From NCBI GenBank assembly GCA_017979445.1, contig CM030717.1, positions 23,919,288 to 23,983,287 of the forward strand: 64,000 nt of DNA, written 5' to 3'. Made by a program: the position numbers and the translations under genes. The notes below the pieces were generated by a model, which was not told where the DNA came from, did not search any database, and saw only the letters and a program-made list of their open reading frames with translations. Positions 33,345 through 44,786 of this stretch are shown piece after piece (the first letter of the stretch is position 1; each line of letters starts with the position of its first letter). The DNA comes from Akebia trifoliata. Taxonomy: Eukaryota; Streptophyta; Magnoliopsida; Ranunculales; Lardizabalaceae.

Positions 33345-35718
33345 TCAGTTGTCAAAGACATTGTCCTCACTCTTGCGAATAAGTTTAATGAAGTCTGCTA
33401 CTTCCTTGTCTGTCACCTTCCCTGTTTTCTCTTCTTTGCCCTCTTCGTTAATCTTGCCCTTGCCCTTTTCCTTTCTTTTTTTCTCATTCATTATTTCTTT
33501 TGTTTCTTCCCTGATGCTTACCCCTTTTTCTGGCAACTTTTGGCTCCTCCCTGCCTTTGTCATATGGCTAATGTCAGCCACTGTTACTTTTTTTCATGGT
33601 CTCAACCACTGCGATTGTGGTGATGGTGGTCTCGTAACTCTAAGGAATTGCTTGGTTGGAGCTATAGGGGAATGGTTTAGGTGAGCGGATGGTCATTGGA
33701 GGTGGGTCAGGTTTTACACTGAGAATGAGGGGTGGTGGTGGTGATTTGGATGTGGTGATGATAGGAGGAGTTGTGTGAGGAATTGATGGCATGTATGGAA
33801 TGACGAGAGGTGGTCATGGAGTGTAAGGTATATGAAGGGGGGGTCGGGTTGATCCCTGAAAAGTTGATAGTGTGTAGGGTGTAATAAGAGGAGGTCGGAT
33901 TGAATTTTGATGGCTTGGTAGTCCGTAAGGTATAACTAAAGGTGGTCGGGTAGTAGTATTTTGATGAGTGGGGTGGATGGTGAGGTCAGACAATCTGAGA
34001 GGTGGTAGTGAATTTTGGGATGAGTTTGTTGTATGGTGGTTGACTGTGTTAACCGCAGATGCTTTTGATTCCTTTGTTAAGTAGACCCTGATTTTTACTC
34101 TGATAGGCGCTATCAAGTCTGAGGGATTGAAGTCGAGTTCTCCACAAACAACATTTACCATGTGCTCACTCCCCTCTCCATTGTGAGTAGGTAGGGGGTT
34201 TTGATTGATATTTTGTTGTTGGAACGGGTTGGCAGGTCCATCCAGGATAAGAGCTTTCTTATCGATCAAATTTTGTACTTGATGTTTGAGCTGTCAGCAT
34301 TGATCTGTAGAGTGTCCTGGTGTACCCATATGAAATTCACAAAATAAGCTGGGGTTATACCCTGGTCCTTTCGTAGCCTCTGGATTTGGTGGTCGTTTCG
34401 TGAGGTACTCTCCCCTAAGCAAGAGCGGAAGTAATTCTGTCAGCGTCATAGGCAATCTAGTGAATACTCTGTTTACCCTCTTAGGTCGTGCTTGTTGATT
34501 TTGCCCATAATGTGGTGCTAGTTGTGCTTGTAGAGGAACTGTCTGAAAGAGATTCTACGATGTTGAAGCCCAAGCAGCTCGAGGTACTGGAGCCCAAAGG
34601 ACTTGTGGTGCCTGCAGCCTCTGAACTGGTGCTTGAATGAAAAGAGGTTGGCTGGGTTATACATTGTTGACTTGAGTTTCCTCTTTCTTTTTGACAAAAT
34701 CCACTAACTTCTTCTGTGTCGATGTCCCTACTGCTGCACTTAGAGCTGTAAAGTCGAATATTAGACCAGTTCGGATCCCATCCTCGACCCGGTCTGCCAC
34801 TTGAACTAAATTTGAGAAGGTGCCTGTAGTGTGTCCAACCAGATGAGTATAAAAGGCATGTCCTAGTGTTGAGATGAATGTGGTATTCATCTCTTGTTCA
34901 GTCATTACAGGCCTTACTTGTGAGGCAGACTCCCGCCACTTCTGGGCGTACTCTTTCACCGTCTCCCTTTGCTTTCTAGTCATCTTGGCCATATCATTTC
35001 GATCCAGACCCACATCTGTGCTGAACCGATAATTATGCCAGAACATTTCAGCCAAGTCTTGCCAACTTTTGATAAGCGTATGGTCCAATCCAGAAAACCA
35101 TTTGAGTGTTGGCCCTGTCAAGCTTCTTTGAAACAACTGCACCAGTAGCCTGTCATCTTCGCCGTATTGGCACATGGATCCGCAGTATAGTTTTAGATAT
35201 GACAGAGGACACCCCACCCCATTGTACTTCTCAAACTCCGGACATTTGAACTTGGCCGGCAACTGTGCATTTGGGTAAAAGTAGAAGTCCTTAAACCATG
35301 TCCCGCTCATAGTGTTGAGGCCTTTCATCTTCCTCATTTCTTCTTGCAAAGACTCGATTTGCTGAGCCAATTTTTCATCTGTTGCACTTTTAGCCTCTGT
35401 GGCCCTGTACTCGCATTCGCCATCAGGAATGACCACAGGGGGTGGTCGATTCTATGGAATATAAAGTGGGGGTCTCTGGTATTCAGGCACTACAGGAGGC
35501 ACGGTAGTCTGTGGTCCCTGTGGAGGTTGTTCGGGTAGATTTTGATTTGATCCGGACGCATGTTACTCTATTTTTTGGGCTTGTATGATGCTGGCATTGG
35601 CTAACATGGCACTTACCATTTTTTCTTGCCTCTCAATTATTTTCAATAGTACTGCTATTTGTGGATCGATACCTGACGTTTCAACTTCTGAGGGTTGTGC
35701 GGGTTCGGAAGAACTCAT
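33345..35718 (-). pseudogene. gag: gag (element C)
   Basis: Probable start MSSSEPAQPSEVETSG at 35718. A coiled, Glu/Lys-rich segment follows, then the capsid-like core (FKCPEFEKYNGVGCPLSYLK, LKWFSGLD, WQDLAEMFWHNYRF, RETVKEYAQKWRESASQVRP), typical of Retrotrans_gag. Downstream is CEFHMGTPGHSTDQC near 34330-34290, a zinc-knuckle-like motif, followed by a TGA. A Pro-rich spacer and the Lys/Glu-rich linker (33345-33581) then lead to the protease. Stops occur near 35563, 35450, 34656 and 34295. Confidence 0.88.
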
Positions 35719-35931
35719 GATGACGGTGCAAGATCTGAGAAAATACGGAGGTTCCTCTGGTTGCTTATATTTCTTTCGTTTGGCCACCTTTGGGTACAGA
35801 AGACCAAGCATTACTATCTTGTTTACAAAAAGAAAAATGCAGGACATTTTATTAAGTCGGGTAAAGTTATTTATGTTAAAGTAAACGAGTTTTAAAGAAA
35901 AGAGTTTATCCGGCATAGAGCCGACATTAAC

Positions 35932-38855
35932 GCGAAATTGGCATCAACACGGGACTGGCAAAACATTTAAAAAAAAAAGAATTACATCAGCCGGAGCTGG
36001 CATCGACACGGAGCCGGTGAAAATTAAAATGATCAGCACAGAGCTAGCATCGATACGGAGTCGATAAAACATTTTGAAAAAGAATTACATCAGCCGGAGC
36101 TGGCATCGACACGAAGTCGGTAAAATTTAAAGACGATTTCATCAGTACAGAGTTGGCATCGACACAGTGTCGATAAAACTTTAAAAATGATTTCATCAGC
36201 ACGAATTTGGTATCGACACGGAGTCGGTAAAATTAAAAATGATTACATCAGCACGGAGCCGGCATCGACACGGAGCCGATAAAAAAGATTTTGAAAAAGA
36301 ATTACATCAGCCGGAGCTGGCATCGACACGAAGTCGGTAAAATTTAAAGACGATTTCATCAGTACGGAGTTGGCATCGACACAGAGTCGATAAAACTTTA
36401 AAAATGATTTCATCAGCACGAATTTGGTATCGACACGGAGTCGGTAAAATTAAAAATGATTACATCAGCACGGAGCCGGTAAAAAAGATTTTGAAAAAGA
36501 ATTACATCAGCCGGAGCTGGCATCGACACGGAATCGGTAAAATTAAAAAGATTTCATCAACACGGAACTGGCATCGACACGGAGTCAGTAAAATTTAAAA
36601 ACGATTTCATCATCACGGAGCTGGCATCGATATGGAGTTGGTAAAATTTAAAAACGATTTCATCAACATGGAGCTGGCATCGACACGAAGTTAGTAAAAT
36701 TTAAAAATGATTTAATCAGCACGAAGCTGGCATCGACACGGAGCCGATAAAATTAAAAATGATTACATCAGCACAGAGCTGGCATCGACACGGAGTCGGT
36801 AAAAATTCAAAAATGACTTCATCAGCACGGAGCTGGCATTGACATGGAGTCAGTAAAATTTAAAATGATTTCATCAGCATGGGGCTGGCATCGACACGGA
36901 GTCGGTAAAATTTAAAAATGATTATATCAGCACGGAGCTGGCATTGACACGGAGTCGGTAAAACATTTTGAAAAAGAATTACATCAGCCAGAGCTGGCAT
37001 CGACACGGAGTCAGTAAAATTTAAAGACGATTTCATCAGCACGGAGCTGGCATCGACACGGAGCCGATAAAATTAAAAATGATTACATCAGCACGGAGCA
37101 GGCATCGACACGGAGTCAGTAAAAAATAAAAAATGACTTCATCAGCATGGAGCAGGCATCGACACAGAGTCGGTAAAATTTAAAAACGATTTCATCAGCA
37201 CGGGGCTGGCATCGACACGGAGTCGGTAAAATTTAAAAATGATTACATCAGCACGGAGCTGGCATCGACACGGAGTCGATAAAATATTTTGAAAAAGAAT
37301 TATATCAGTCGGAGCTGGCATCGACACGGAGTCGGTAAAACTTTAAAAATGATTTCATCAGCACGGAGCTAGTATCGACACGGAGTTGATAAAATTAAAA
37401 ATGATTACATCAGCACGGAGCTGGCATCGACACGGAGCCGATAAAAAAGATTTTGAAAAAGAATTACATCAATTGGAGCTGGCATCGACACGGAGTCGGT
37501 AAAATTAAAAAGATTTCATCATCACGGAACTTGCATCAACACGGAGTCGATAAAATTTAAAAACGATTTCATCAGCACGGAGCTAGCTTCGACATGGAGT
37601 CGATAAAATTTAAAAATGATTTCATCAACACGGAGCTGGCATCAACACGGAGTCGATAAAATTTAAAAATTGATTTCATCAGCACGGAACTGGCATCGAC
37701 ACGGAGTCGATAAAATTAAAAATGATTTCATCATCACGGAACTGGCATCGACATGGAGTCGGTAAAAATTAAAAAACGACGTCATCAGCACGGACCTGGC
37801 ATCGACATGGAGTCGATAAAATTTAAAAACGATTTTATTAGCACGGGGCTGGCATCGACACGGAGTCGGTAAAATTTAAAAATGGTTACATCAGCACGGA
37901 GCTGGCATCGACACGGAGTCGATAAAATTAAAAAAATTTCATCAGCACGGAGCTGGCATCGACAAGAAGCCAGTAAAAAGGGTTTTGAAAAAGAATTACA
38001 TCAATCGGAGCTGGCATCGACATGGAGTCGATAAATTTAAAAAGATTTCATCAGCACGGAGCTGGCATCGACACAGAGTCAGTAAAATTAAAAAGATTTT
38101 ATCAGCACGGAGCTGGTATCGACATTAAGTCGGTAAAACATTTTGAAAAAAAAATTTCATCAGCACGAGGCTGGCATCGACTCGGAGTTGGTAAAATTTA
38201 AAAATGATTTCATCAGCACGGAGCTGGCATCGACACGGAGTCGGTAAAATTTAAAAATGATTTCATCAGCACGAGCTGGCATCGACACGGAGCCGATAAA
38301 ATTAAAAATGATTACATCAGTACGGAACTGGCATCGACACGGACTCGATAAAAATTAAAAAATGACTTCATCAGCACGGAGCTGGCATCGACACGGAGTC
38401 GGTAAAATTTAAAAACGATTTCATCAGCACGGGGCTGGCATCGACACAGAGTCGGTAAAATTTAAAAACGATTTCATCAGCACGGGACTGGCATCGACAC
38501 GGAGTCGATAAAATTTAAAAATGATTACATCAGCACGGAGCTGGCATCGACACGGAGTCAATAAAATTAAAAAGATTTCATTAGCACGGAGCTGGCATCG
38601 ACACGGAGCCAGTAAAAAGGATTTTGAAAAAGAATTACATTAGTCGGAACTGGAATCGACACGGAGTCGATAAACTTAAAAAGATTTCATCAGCACGGAG
38701 TTGGCATCGACACGGAGTTGGTAAAATTAAAAAGATTTCATCAGCACGGAGCTGGCATCGACATTGAGTCAGTAAAACATTTTGAAAAAGAAATTTCATC
38801 AGCACGGGGCTGGCATCGACATGGAGTCGGTAAGACATTTTGAAAAAGAAGATTA
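35932..38855. repeat. 53-bp tandem repeat array (about 55 copies) in element C
   Basis: The unit is about 53 bp (range 49-57), built from CATCAGCACGGAGCTGGCAT, CGACACGGAGTCGGTAAAA, and an A-rich joint that varies (TTTAAAAATGATTA, TTTTGAAAAAGAATTA, TTAAAAAGATTT). The joint variants alternate in a higher-order pattern, for example 36050-36300 repeated at 36300-36500. The array lies between ORF1 and gag. Short ORFs here are by-products of the repeat. Confidence 0.95.
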
Positions 38856-39009
38856 CATTTTGAATTTTGTACACCAACCCATTAAACAATTCTTTTATGT
38901 CATGATTATCCACAAAGAAACTAAAAGAAATTTTATTGAATTATTGAAAATTGCTTGACAGATAAGATTTTCCTTGAATAACAATTTTCAATAACTCTGT
39001 CTTACATTC

Positions 39010-40029
39010 TTTTACATGGACGCTTAGATTTTTTTTTATCATCATTAGGATTGCTAGGACAATTAGGCTTGCTTCTCTTGGTTCTAACAACTAGCTCTTT
39101 GAACTCTGATGGTCCATCTGGATATCCTAAGGTGCGTTTGTTCCAAGTCTTCTCAATGAGATGCACTAACTTTTCAGTAAATGGTTCGGGATAAAAAAAT
39201 TCTTTGTGTTGGGCTAGCGAAAACTCTATAGGTACTCCGTACTATTCTGGGATCAAGGCAGGTCGATAAAAAGATATCTCCTCCAGTCCAATCAAACGGA
39301 CATAATAGGATCCTTTGGTACTTAAAACAGGGTAGTCCGTCATCCACCAAGAGCATCTCAAACCAATATGACGGGCAAGGCGAGAATCCAACCATTTGCT
39401 CCAAGCCTTAACTGAGTTGTGACGCACTAACATGTTTATCTTAAAAAAGTGTTCTGGCCTATACTCGAGGGTTGAAGGAATGTCCACAATTTTAAGACGA
39501 TCGCAAAGTCACATATAAAGTAGGTGAGGGCTTCCTTTGAAATCCCTTCCCTCACCATTTTTTATGGCATCCAAACCTAAGAAGGTTTCAGCTAGAATGA
39601 GGGTACAGGATTGGCTTTTCTAGAGAGCTGGGAAGCTATGTCTATGAAAGACTCAAGAACAGTTTGACCCTCACTTTTGGAGGTCAGTATGAATTGGGCT
39701 AAGATTCATAAACACAATCGATAGTCCCTAGTGGCTCTCCAAGCTTCTGGTTTTATATTGATGGGATGACTATGGGAGTGGTATGGATTCAATAAGGGTA
39801 CTAAATACAATCTCTCGTTATGGACTAAGGCCTTGGCTTCTTCTTTTGAAATGTTTAGGCCTGTGGCGAGGTCACCAGAATATCTTGTCTTCAATGAAGG
39901 CCTGACTAGAGGACCTGAAGTAGATATCCCCATGATGCCACAATAGTCTTCATGAGTAGGACATAAGTGCATATGTCCAATGTGGAAGATGTGAAGATAA
40001 GGGTTCCAACGCTTAGCCATAGCACGCAA
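39010..40029 (-). pseudogene. ORF1 of element C, DUF7745/plant-mobile-domain-like
   Basis: Minus-strand reading in changing frames. It begins MRAMAKRWNPYLHIFHIGHM at 40029, then HLCPTHEDYCGIMGI, ETFLGLDAIKNGEGRDFKGS near 39580, HLLYM-stop-LCDRLKIV, SKWLDSRLARHIGLRCSWWM, GSYYVRLIGLEEISFYRPAL, and a basic tail near 39090-39010. The layout resembles plant proteins with the DUF7745/aminotransferase-like plant mobile domain (WNPxYxxF...TxEEY...LG...GCPxLLQxWLxxxL). I judge that by eye. Stops near 39705, 39628, 39518 and 39241 and frame changes show decay. An extra ORF ahead of gag is a known trait of Ogre elements. The homologous leader of element A lacks this block. Confidence 0.6.
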
Positions 40030-40199
40030 AAGGTTTCAATCTATCTCCACCTCATAGAAGTACATGGTACATCTCAACATGAATTTTGCAAAGTTGAATT
40101 TCTCTACGGTGTGCATCCCCGTGATGGTTGTTTTGACCAACTGGTTGATTGGGTTATTACCTGCAGCTAGCATCCTGAGTTGACACAAAAGAATAGTTC

Positions 40200-42473
40200 A
40201 GTGCATTTCCAAGGTCCATGTAAAATTACTTTTCTTTTGAAAAATTTTGTTCTTATGGAAAACACCTTATTGAAAACACTTTTCTTTTTTTGAAAACATT
40301 TTTTCCTAGAGAACACTCCTTTTGGAAAACCTACTTTCTGGAAAATATTTTTCTTTTGTAAACCACTTTTCTTTTTTGAAAATTTGATTTCCATTTTGAT
40401 TTAAATGGTCCAACCTATCATGATTATTGGATCGAGATGGACTGGGTCATTATTGAATTTTTGCAAGAAATGGATTCTTTATTAAGTCGGTGCACCCATA
40501 TTAATTTCTAAAAATAAAATTTTTGATCCTTGAGGATAATCATACACTCTGATTTCATCATTCACATCATTCACATACATCAATCATTAGGTTCCATTCA
40601 ATGAACAACCCGGGAATACCCACGATAAGTTCGAGTCGTGACCTACAGGAAAGTTTTCTAGACTCTAAGCTTACTACGTGCAATGCATTTTTATCTGGCC
40701 ACCCTTGCCCAAGCACACCTATATACCTCTCAAGCATACTCAATCAAATGGTACGTGGTGACTTGGTTTGATATACCGTATAGGTGATAATCTAAAACTT
40801 CAACCCACTTCACTAAAGTCAAAAATAGCCAGTTTGTTCCCTAGTTAAGAGGTGGCGCACGATACTGAGCAAGGGCTCACTTAAATACCTCTCATCTAGA
40901 ATAAATGTAGTCTATCCCCCTCGTACAGTAGGGTACAGCGAGGCAGGATCTCGCTTAGGCACTGGTTTTAACTAAGAAGTGCAATTGATGTACTTGGATT
41001 ATCTTTTATATGCCTACGGGTACGAGTCAAGAGTTGTAGCTTTCATAAATGGTTTTCACATCCTGCGAGGGGGACCGACCACATACTAGTACTACATTAA
41101 CAAGCGAGACATGTGACCGTGCAACTTACAATAGGACAAAGGCTTAGGTCATTCCAACATGGGTTTATCAATATACCTTTTAGAATCACCCGATCAAACG
41201 GTATTGATGCCCCAGTTTTATATACCTTACGGTAAGTGATTGGAGTTGTGGTTTTCATGAATGACGTCGCATCTCCAAGGAGATCGGGTCACGCACTAGT
41301 GCCACGTTGGCTATTAGGGACATGCAAGCGTGCAATACAGTAAAGTAAACGTGCTAGTGGTGTGTGCAAATAAGAAGGGTGTGCCCGGGGCATTTTCCAG
41401 ATGAGTGGGCCCGTTGGCCAACTCAAACCATTTCTACATGGATACCACATAGCTCAAAGACTACCAAATCTATTACATCCATATTACAATCATGTAGGCA
41501 CATTAAAATATACCTATAGAGACCATGGCCTTTTAGATAATCAGTCCACAGGATAGCACATTCATTGTTACGCATCAACCAATCGATTTTTTTTTCATCA
41601 TTTTTTTTTTCAATTTTTTTTAACGAATGAACTAATAACAAAATGACTTCTCTTTTTATTTATTATTTTTTTTTTATGGTCCAATCGATGATCGCTTTAA
41701 ATTTTCATTTTGATCAATCAAAAAGTGGCGAGCAGCATGCCCTGAGTTAAAAAAACTGATCTGTTTGATCTTTTGAAGCTTTAAAACTTGAAAAAAAAAA
41801 TTCCAAGAGAAAAATTTCCAAGATTGATTTAAGGAACAATCTGAGTAAAAAAAAAAAATTTTGAAATTTTTTTTTAGCTCATTTTGAGGCACATTGCCTC
41901 TGGGTTTTGGTTTGGGTCAAATTTTTTTTATGCATTTTTTTCTACTCATTTTGTATCCCGACAAGACGTCAAACGGAAATGCTAACGTAAACGATAGTAA
42001 ATGAGCTCAAAAATCGATTCTGACTTGACAAAATCTTGCTAATTATGTCCCATTTGGTAAAAAATTTTGTTCTACCCTAAATCGATATGCACTAATAGTT
42101 AATCGGAGATCGGACGAGAAAGTTACAATCAGTTTAAGTTCGACTATCCATTCGCAAAAAAAAAAAAAAAAAAACATTTTTTTATTTATTTATTATTTTT
42201 TTTTATACTCATTTTGAGGTACATTGCCTCTGGTTTTTGGCTTGGGCTAAAAAAAGAAAATTTTTTCTCATTTTTTTGATGATATACATGCTTAAAAGAC
42301 ATATAATTGGATAAATAAAGTAAAAATCGATTTTTTTTCTTTTTTTTTCACTCAAGGGAGTAAATAAATAAAAAGAAACCTACCTAAAAAATAAATACAA
42401 CAAATAATGTTAGCTTGCATTTAAAGTTTTTTTTTTCAAAATGACCAAGTTGACACGAGGGTAAAGCCTTTAC
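40200..42473 (-). other. 5' leader of element C
   Basis: The block 40380-41410 aligns with 4310-5420 of element A. The PBS-proximal part (41640-42470) is A/T-rich. It contains a direct repeat of about 50 bp, with CTCATTTTGAGGYACATTGC followed by CTCTGG at 41878 and 42210. No gene is supported. Confidence 0.6.
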
Positions 42474-42491
42474 TCCCCAGTGGAGTCGCCA
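42474..42491 (-). promoter_or_regulatory. Primer binding site of element C (tRNA-Arg type)
   Basis: The minus strand reads TGGCGACTCCACTGGGGA, three bases inside the LTR edge at 42495. It matches the complement of the 3' end of plant tRNA-Arg(ACG), including the CCA, over 18 bases as I recall that tRNA. Confidence 0.8.
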
Positions 42492-42494
42492 AGC

Positions 42495-44532
42495 TGTAGA
42501 TACGTGATCTCATCATTACGATGATCACATCTACTAAGGTTATGAGTCGTCACCATTCATTATTGTAAGTGGGTGTGAATGATCACCCGATGTACATTTT
42601 TTGAAAAAGTAAAATTTTTGGCGTTTAGTGACTCTCGATGGATAGGAACTAATCGAACTTTGAGATTCGGGGTAAGCGGCTCAGTTAGATAAAAGGAAAG
42701 GTGTTAGGCACCTTTTTCTCCCCACTAAATAGTGGTAACCTCAACTCAACTCGATCATTTGATTTAAAAAAAATACGAAAAATAAAGTCCCCCGTGTGTG
42801 CATTTGTACCCTAAATAGGGATTTACTTTCGACTCGATCATAGGATCATCTCATTGAAAGAGATGATCCTAATAGATCATTTGCCTTGAAATCCATTCAT
42901 CTTAAATTCATTTAAAATAAATAAATAGGAGAGGGAATAATAGAAGAGGGAGGAGGAGAGGGTAGAGAGAGGGGGGGATTGCTTTGAATCCACTTTGAAG
43001 CTTCAAAGTTTTCTTTTCTTTTCTTTCCTTCCTTCTCCTTCTTTGAGTCTTCTTGAGTCCTTAGTAGAATATGAGAGTATGAGAATGGGAAGAGCTGATT
43101 AGAGAGAGTAGGGATTTTTTTTTATTATTATAGTGTGACTTGAGGAGGATTAGTGAGAGAGAATTGGTAAGATTTTTCTTAGTGAGAGTGGGAAGAGAAT
43201 TTTTATAGTAAAAGTTGGGGGGATTTTTTAGGAAGAGGATGAAGGTATTTATAGATGTTGAGAAGTCATTTTAGGGATATAATGGGGTAAAATAAAAAGA
43301 AGTGGTAGAATGGTGTGGGATTTAAGAGAAAGGTGGGGGTAAATTAGAGATGATTGAAGGGTATTTGTGTAAGAAGGGTAAATGGGTTGAGTATTAGATG
43401 GAATAAAATAAGTGAGAGTGGCTGAGAGAATGGGATTCTGTAAGAGAGTAATTAATTGGTGAAGTAAGTTGAGGGGATGAGATTTTAATTAAAAGAAGGG
43501 TTGTGTAAGAAAGTGGTTGATGATATTTTAGGAGGGTGTGGGAGATGATGCCATGTGTCAAAATGGGTGGCGATAAAGGGTTGAGATGGGTTGATGGGAG
43601 AGGTTGAGTGTTTGACTTGAGAGGATGGGTGTAGGTTTAGGTTGTTAATGTGGGTTTTGTAGGGAATGATGAAGGTAGATTAGGGAAGGTACAGGTTAGG
43701 GGTGTGGGTAGATGTGTTTGATTTGAGAGAAAAGGTGATGGGTTAATGTGTGGGTAGATGAGGTTTAAAGAAAATTAATGGGATAGGTAGTTGGATGAGG
43801 GAGGTGAGATGGGGTGATGACATATGTCACCTTTTGATGATAAAAATAGTGATTGGTTGATGTGGGTACTGGTTTGTGGGTTAGGATTATGGGTTGGATA
43901 ATGAATTGGGTATGGATAGTGGTTTGTGGGCTTTTAGTGTATTGGCCTTGGGTTTTAGGAGGGTTGTGGGTTATTTTGGCTTGAATGAGATTTGTTTTGG
44001 ATTGGATTTTTGGGGGTAGGTTCATTTTAGGGTTTAGGTGATATGGGATCGATTTTAGGTTGAGGGTAATGTGAGAAATTAATTTGGGAAAGAGTTGAGG
44101 GCTTGTGGGCTTTGAATGGGCTTAAGGTGTTTGCGGATTCAGAGGTGGAGTGGTGGAAGTAGAGGAGGGGTAAGCATCCCAAATCTCACATTTTTTAATT
44201 TATTAATTTTTTTGAGATTTTTGACAATCATTGATTTGATCAAAAAATGCTACGTGTTGGCAAATCGGGCTTTTTAGTCCCGTTGGTGAATTTTATCGAA
44301 AATTTGGCGTTTTTTATTTTGAAAGCGGAGTGGTAAATATTGGGAAAGCGGAGGGTTGGTCGAGTCCTCTTGGCGGGCCTTCCAAACCATTAGGAGGTCT
44401 TAGGGGCCTTGGTTCGATTAAAATGTCACTTTCAATTACTTGGGCCCTTGAGGCCCATTGGTCCATTTATTTGAAAATTTTGTATTTTTGGGTCCTTTCG
44501 AGTAGTGGCCCGTTCAAATTGAGGTGTCTACA
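42495..44532 (-). mobile_element. 5' LTR of element C
   Basis: 2038 bp, TGTAGATACGTG to GAGGTGTCTACA on the plus strand. A minus-strand TATA box (CTATAAATACC) lies at 43244-43254. It aligns with 21783-25075 once the solo LTR there is removed. It is followed outside by the AATCT duplication. Open frames in it are G-rich and not annotated. Confidence 0.95.
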
Positions 44533-44786
44533 AATCTTTCAACATTTTTGCATACATTCAAAGAAAAAAAAAGTAAGAATACAACGCAATCAGTCAAACA
44601 TCATGGTGAGAAATGAAAAGAGAGTCAAGGCGCTCCTCCAAAGCATGGATCCGGGCAGCTTGACTCATCATTACCTTTTCGGCATCGAAAGCATCACGGC
44701 TCACCAAGTACGCTGCAAAGTCCTCAAAATGAGGACATTGGGCAAGTCGATCCCTCAACACGGCAAGTCGATCCCTCAACTCGAAG
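44533..44786 (+). other. 3' UTR of element B, distal part
   Basis: Continues the B sequence interrupted at 21782. AATCTTTCAACATTTTTGCA and GAGTCAAGGCG...GCAGCTTGACTCATCAT match the reverse complement of 26850-26640 in element C. The homology with C ends about 44700, and the next 85 bp (with a short CAAGTCGATCCCTCAAC duplication at 44744 and 44765) are not assigned. An open frame across 44330-44791 bridges the LTR and this piece and is not a gene. Confidence 0.75.

Larger units (their letters stand above)
21783..44532 (-). mobile_element. Element C: near-complete 22.7-kb Tat/Ogre retrotransposon
   Basis: Bounded by related LTRs (42495-44532 as the 5' LTR, 21783-25075 as the 3' LTR) and by a perfect AATCT duplication. 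Internal order on the minus strand: tRNA-Arg PBS, long leader, extra ORF1, 53-bp tandem array, gag, protease/G-patch, RT, gRNH, aRNH, integrase, 3' UTR, captured HD-ZIP IV fragment, polypurine tract. Large size, extra ORF1 ahead of gag, dual RNase H and tRNA-Arg priming all fit the Ogre/Tat lineage. LTR copies differ visibly (about 90 percent identical by eye in samples) and all coding parts are broken, so the insertion is not recent. Confidence 0.93.
8313..44786 (+). mobile_element. Element B: Tat/Ogre-type Ty3/gypsy retrotransposon, fragmented
   Basis: Plus-strand internal region in the order gag, protease, G-patch-like segment, RT, gRNH, aRNH, integrase, 3' UTR. Later insertions split it: element A cuts gag at 8313, LTR F sits at 9935-15603, and element C sits at 21783-44532. 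The own segments of B are 8313-9934, 15604-21782 and 44533-44786. No LTR of B itself can be assigned, since the LTR following 44786 is in the opposite orientation. All coding parts have stops or frameshifts. B and C are close relatives and align over gag-pol and the 3' UTR. Confidence 0.8.

Noticed and set aside
35932..38855. Regularly spaced repeats resembling a CRISPR array
   Set aside because: The whole 53-bp unit repeats, joints are short A-rich variants and not unique spacers, there are no cas genes, and the context is a plant retrotransposon.
42474..42491. Sequence matching the 3' end of a tRNA-Arg
   Set aside because: Only 18 bases are present, without the rest of the tRNA. It is the primer binding site, not a tRNA gene. 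No complete tRNA or rRNA gene was seen in the window.
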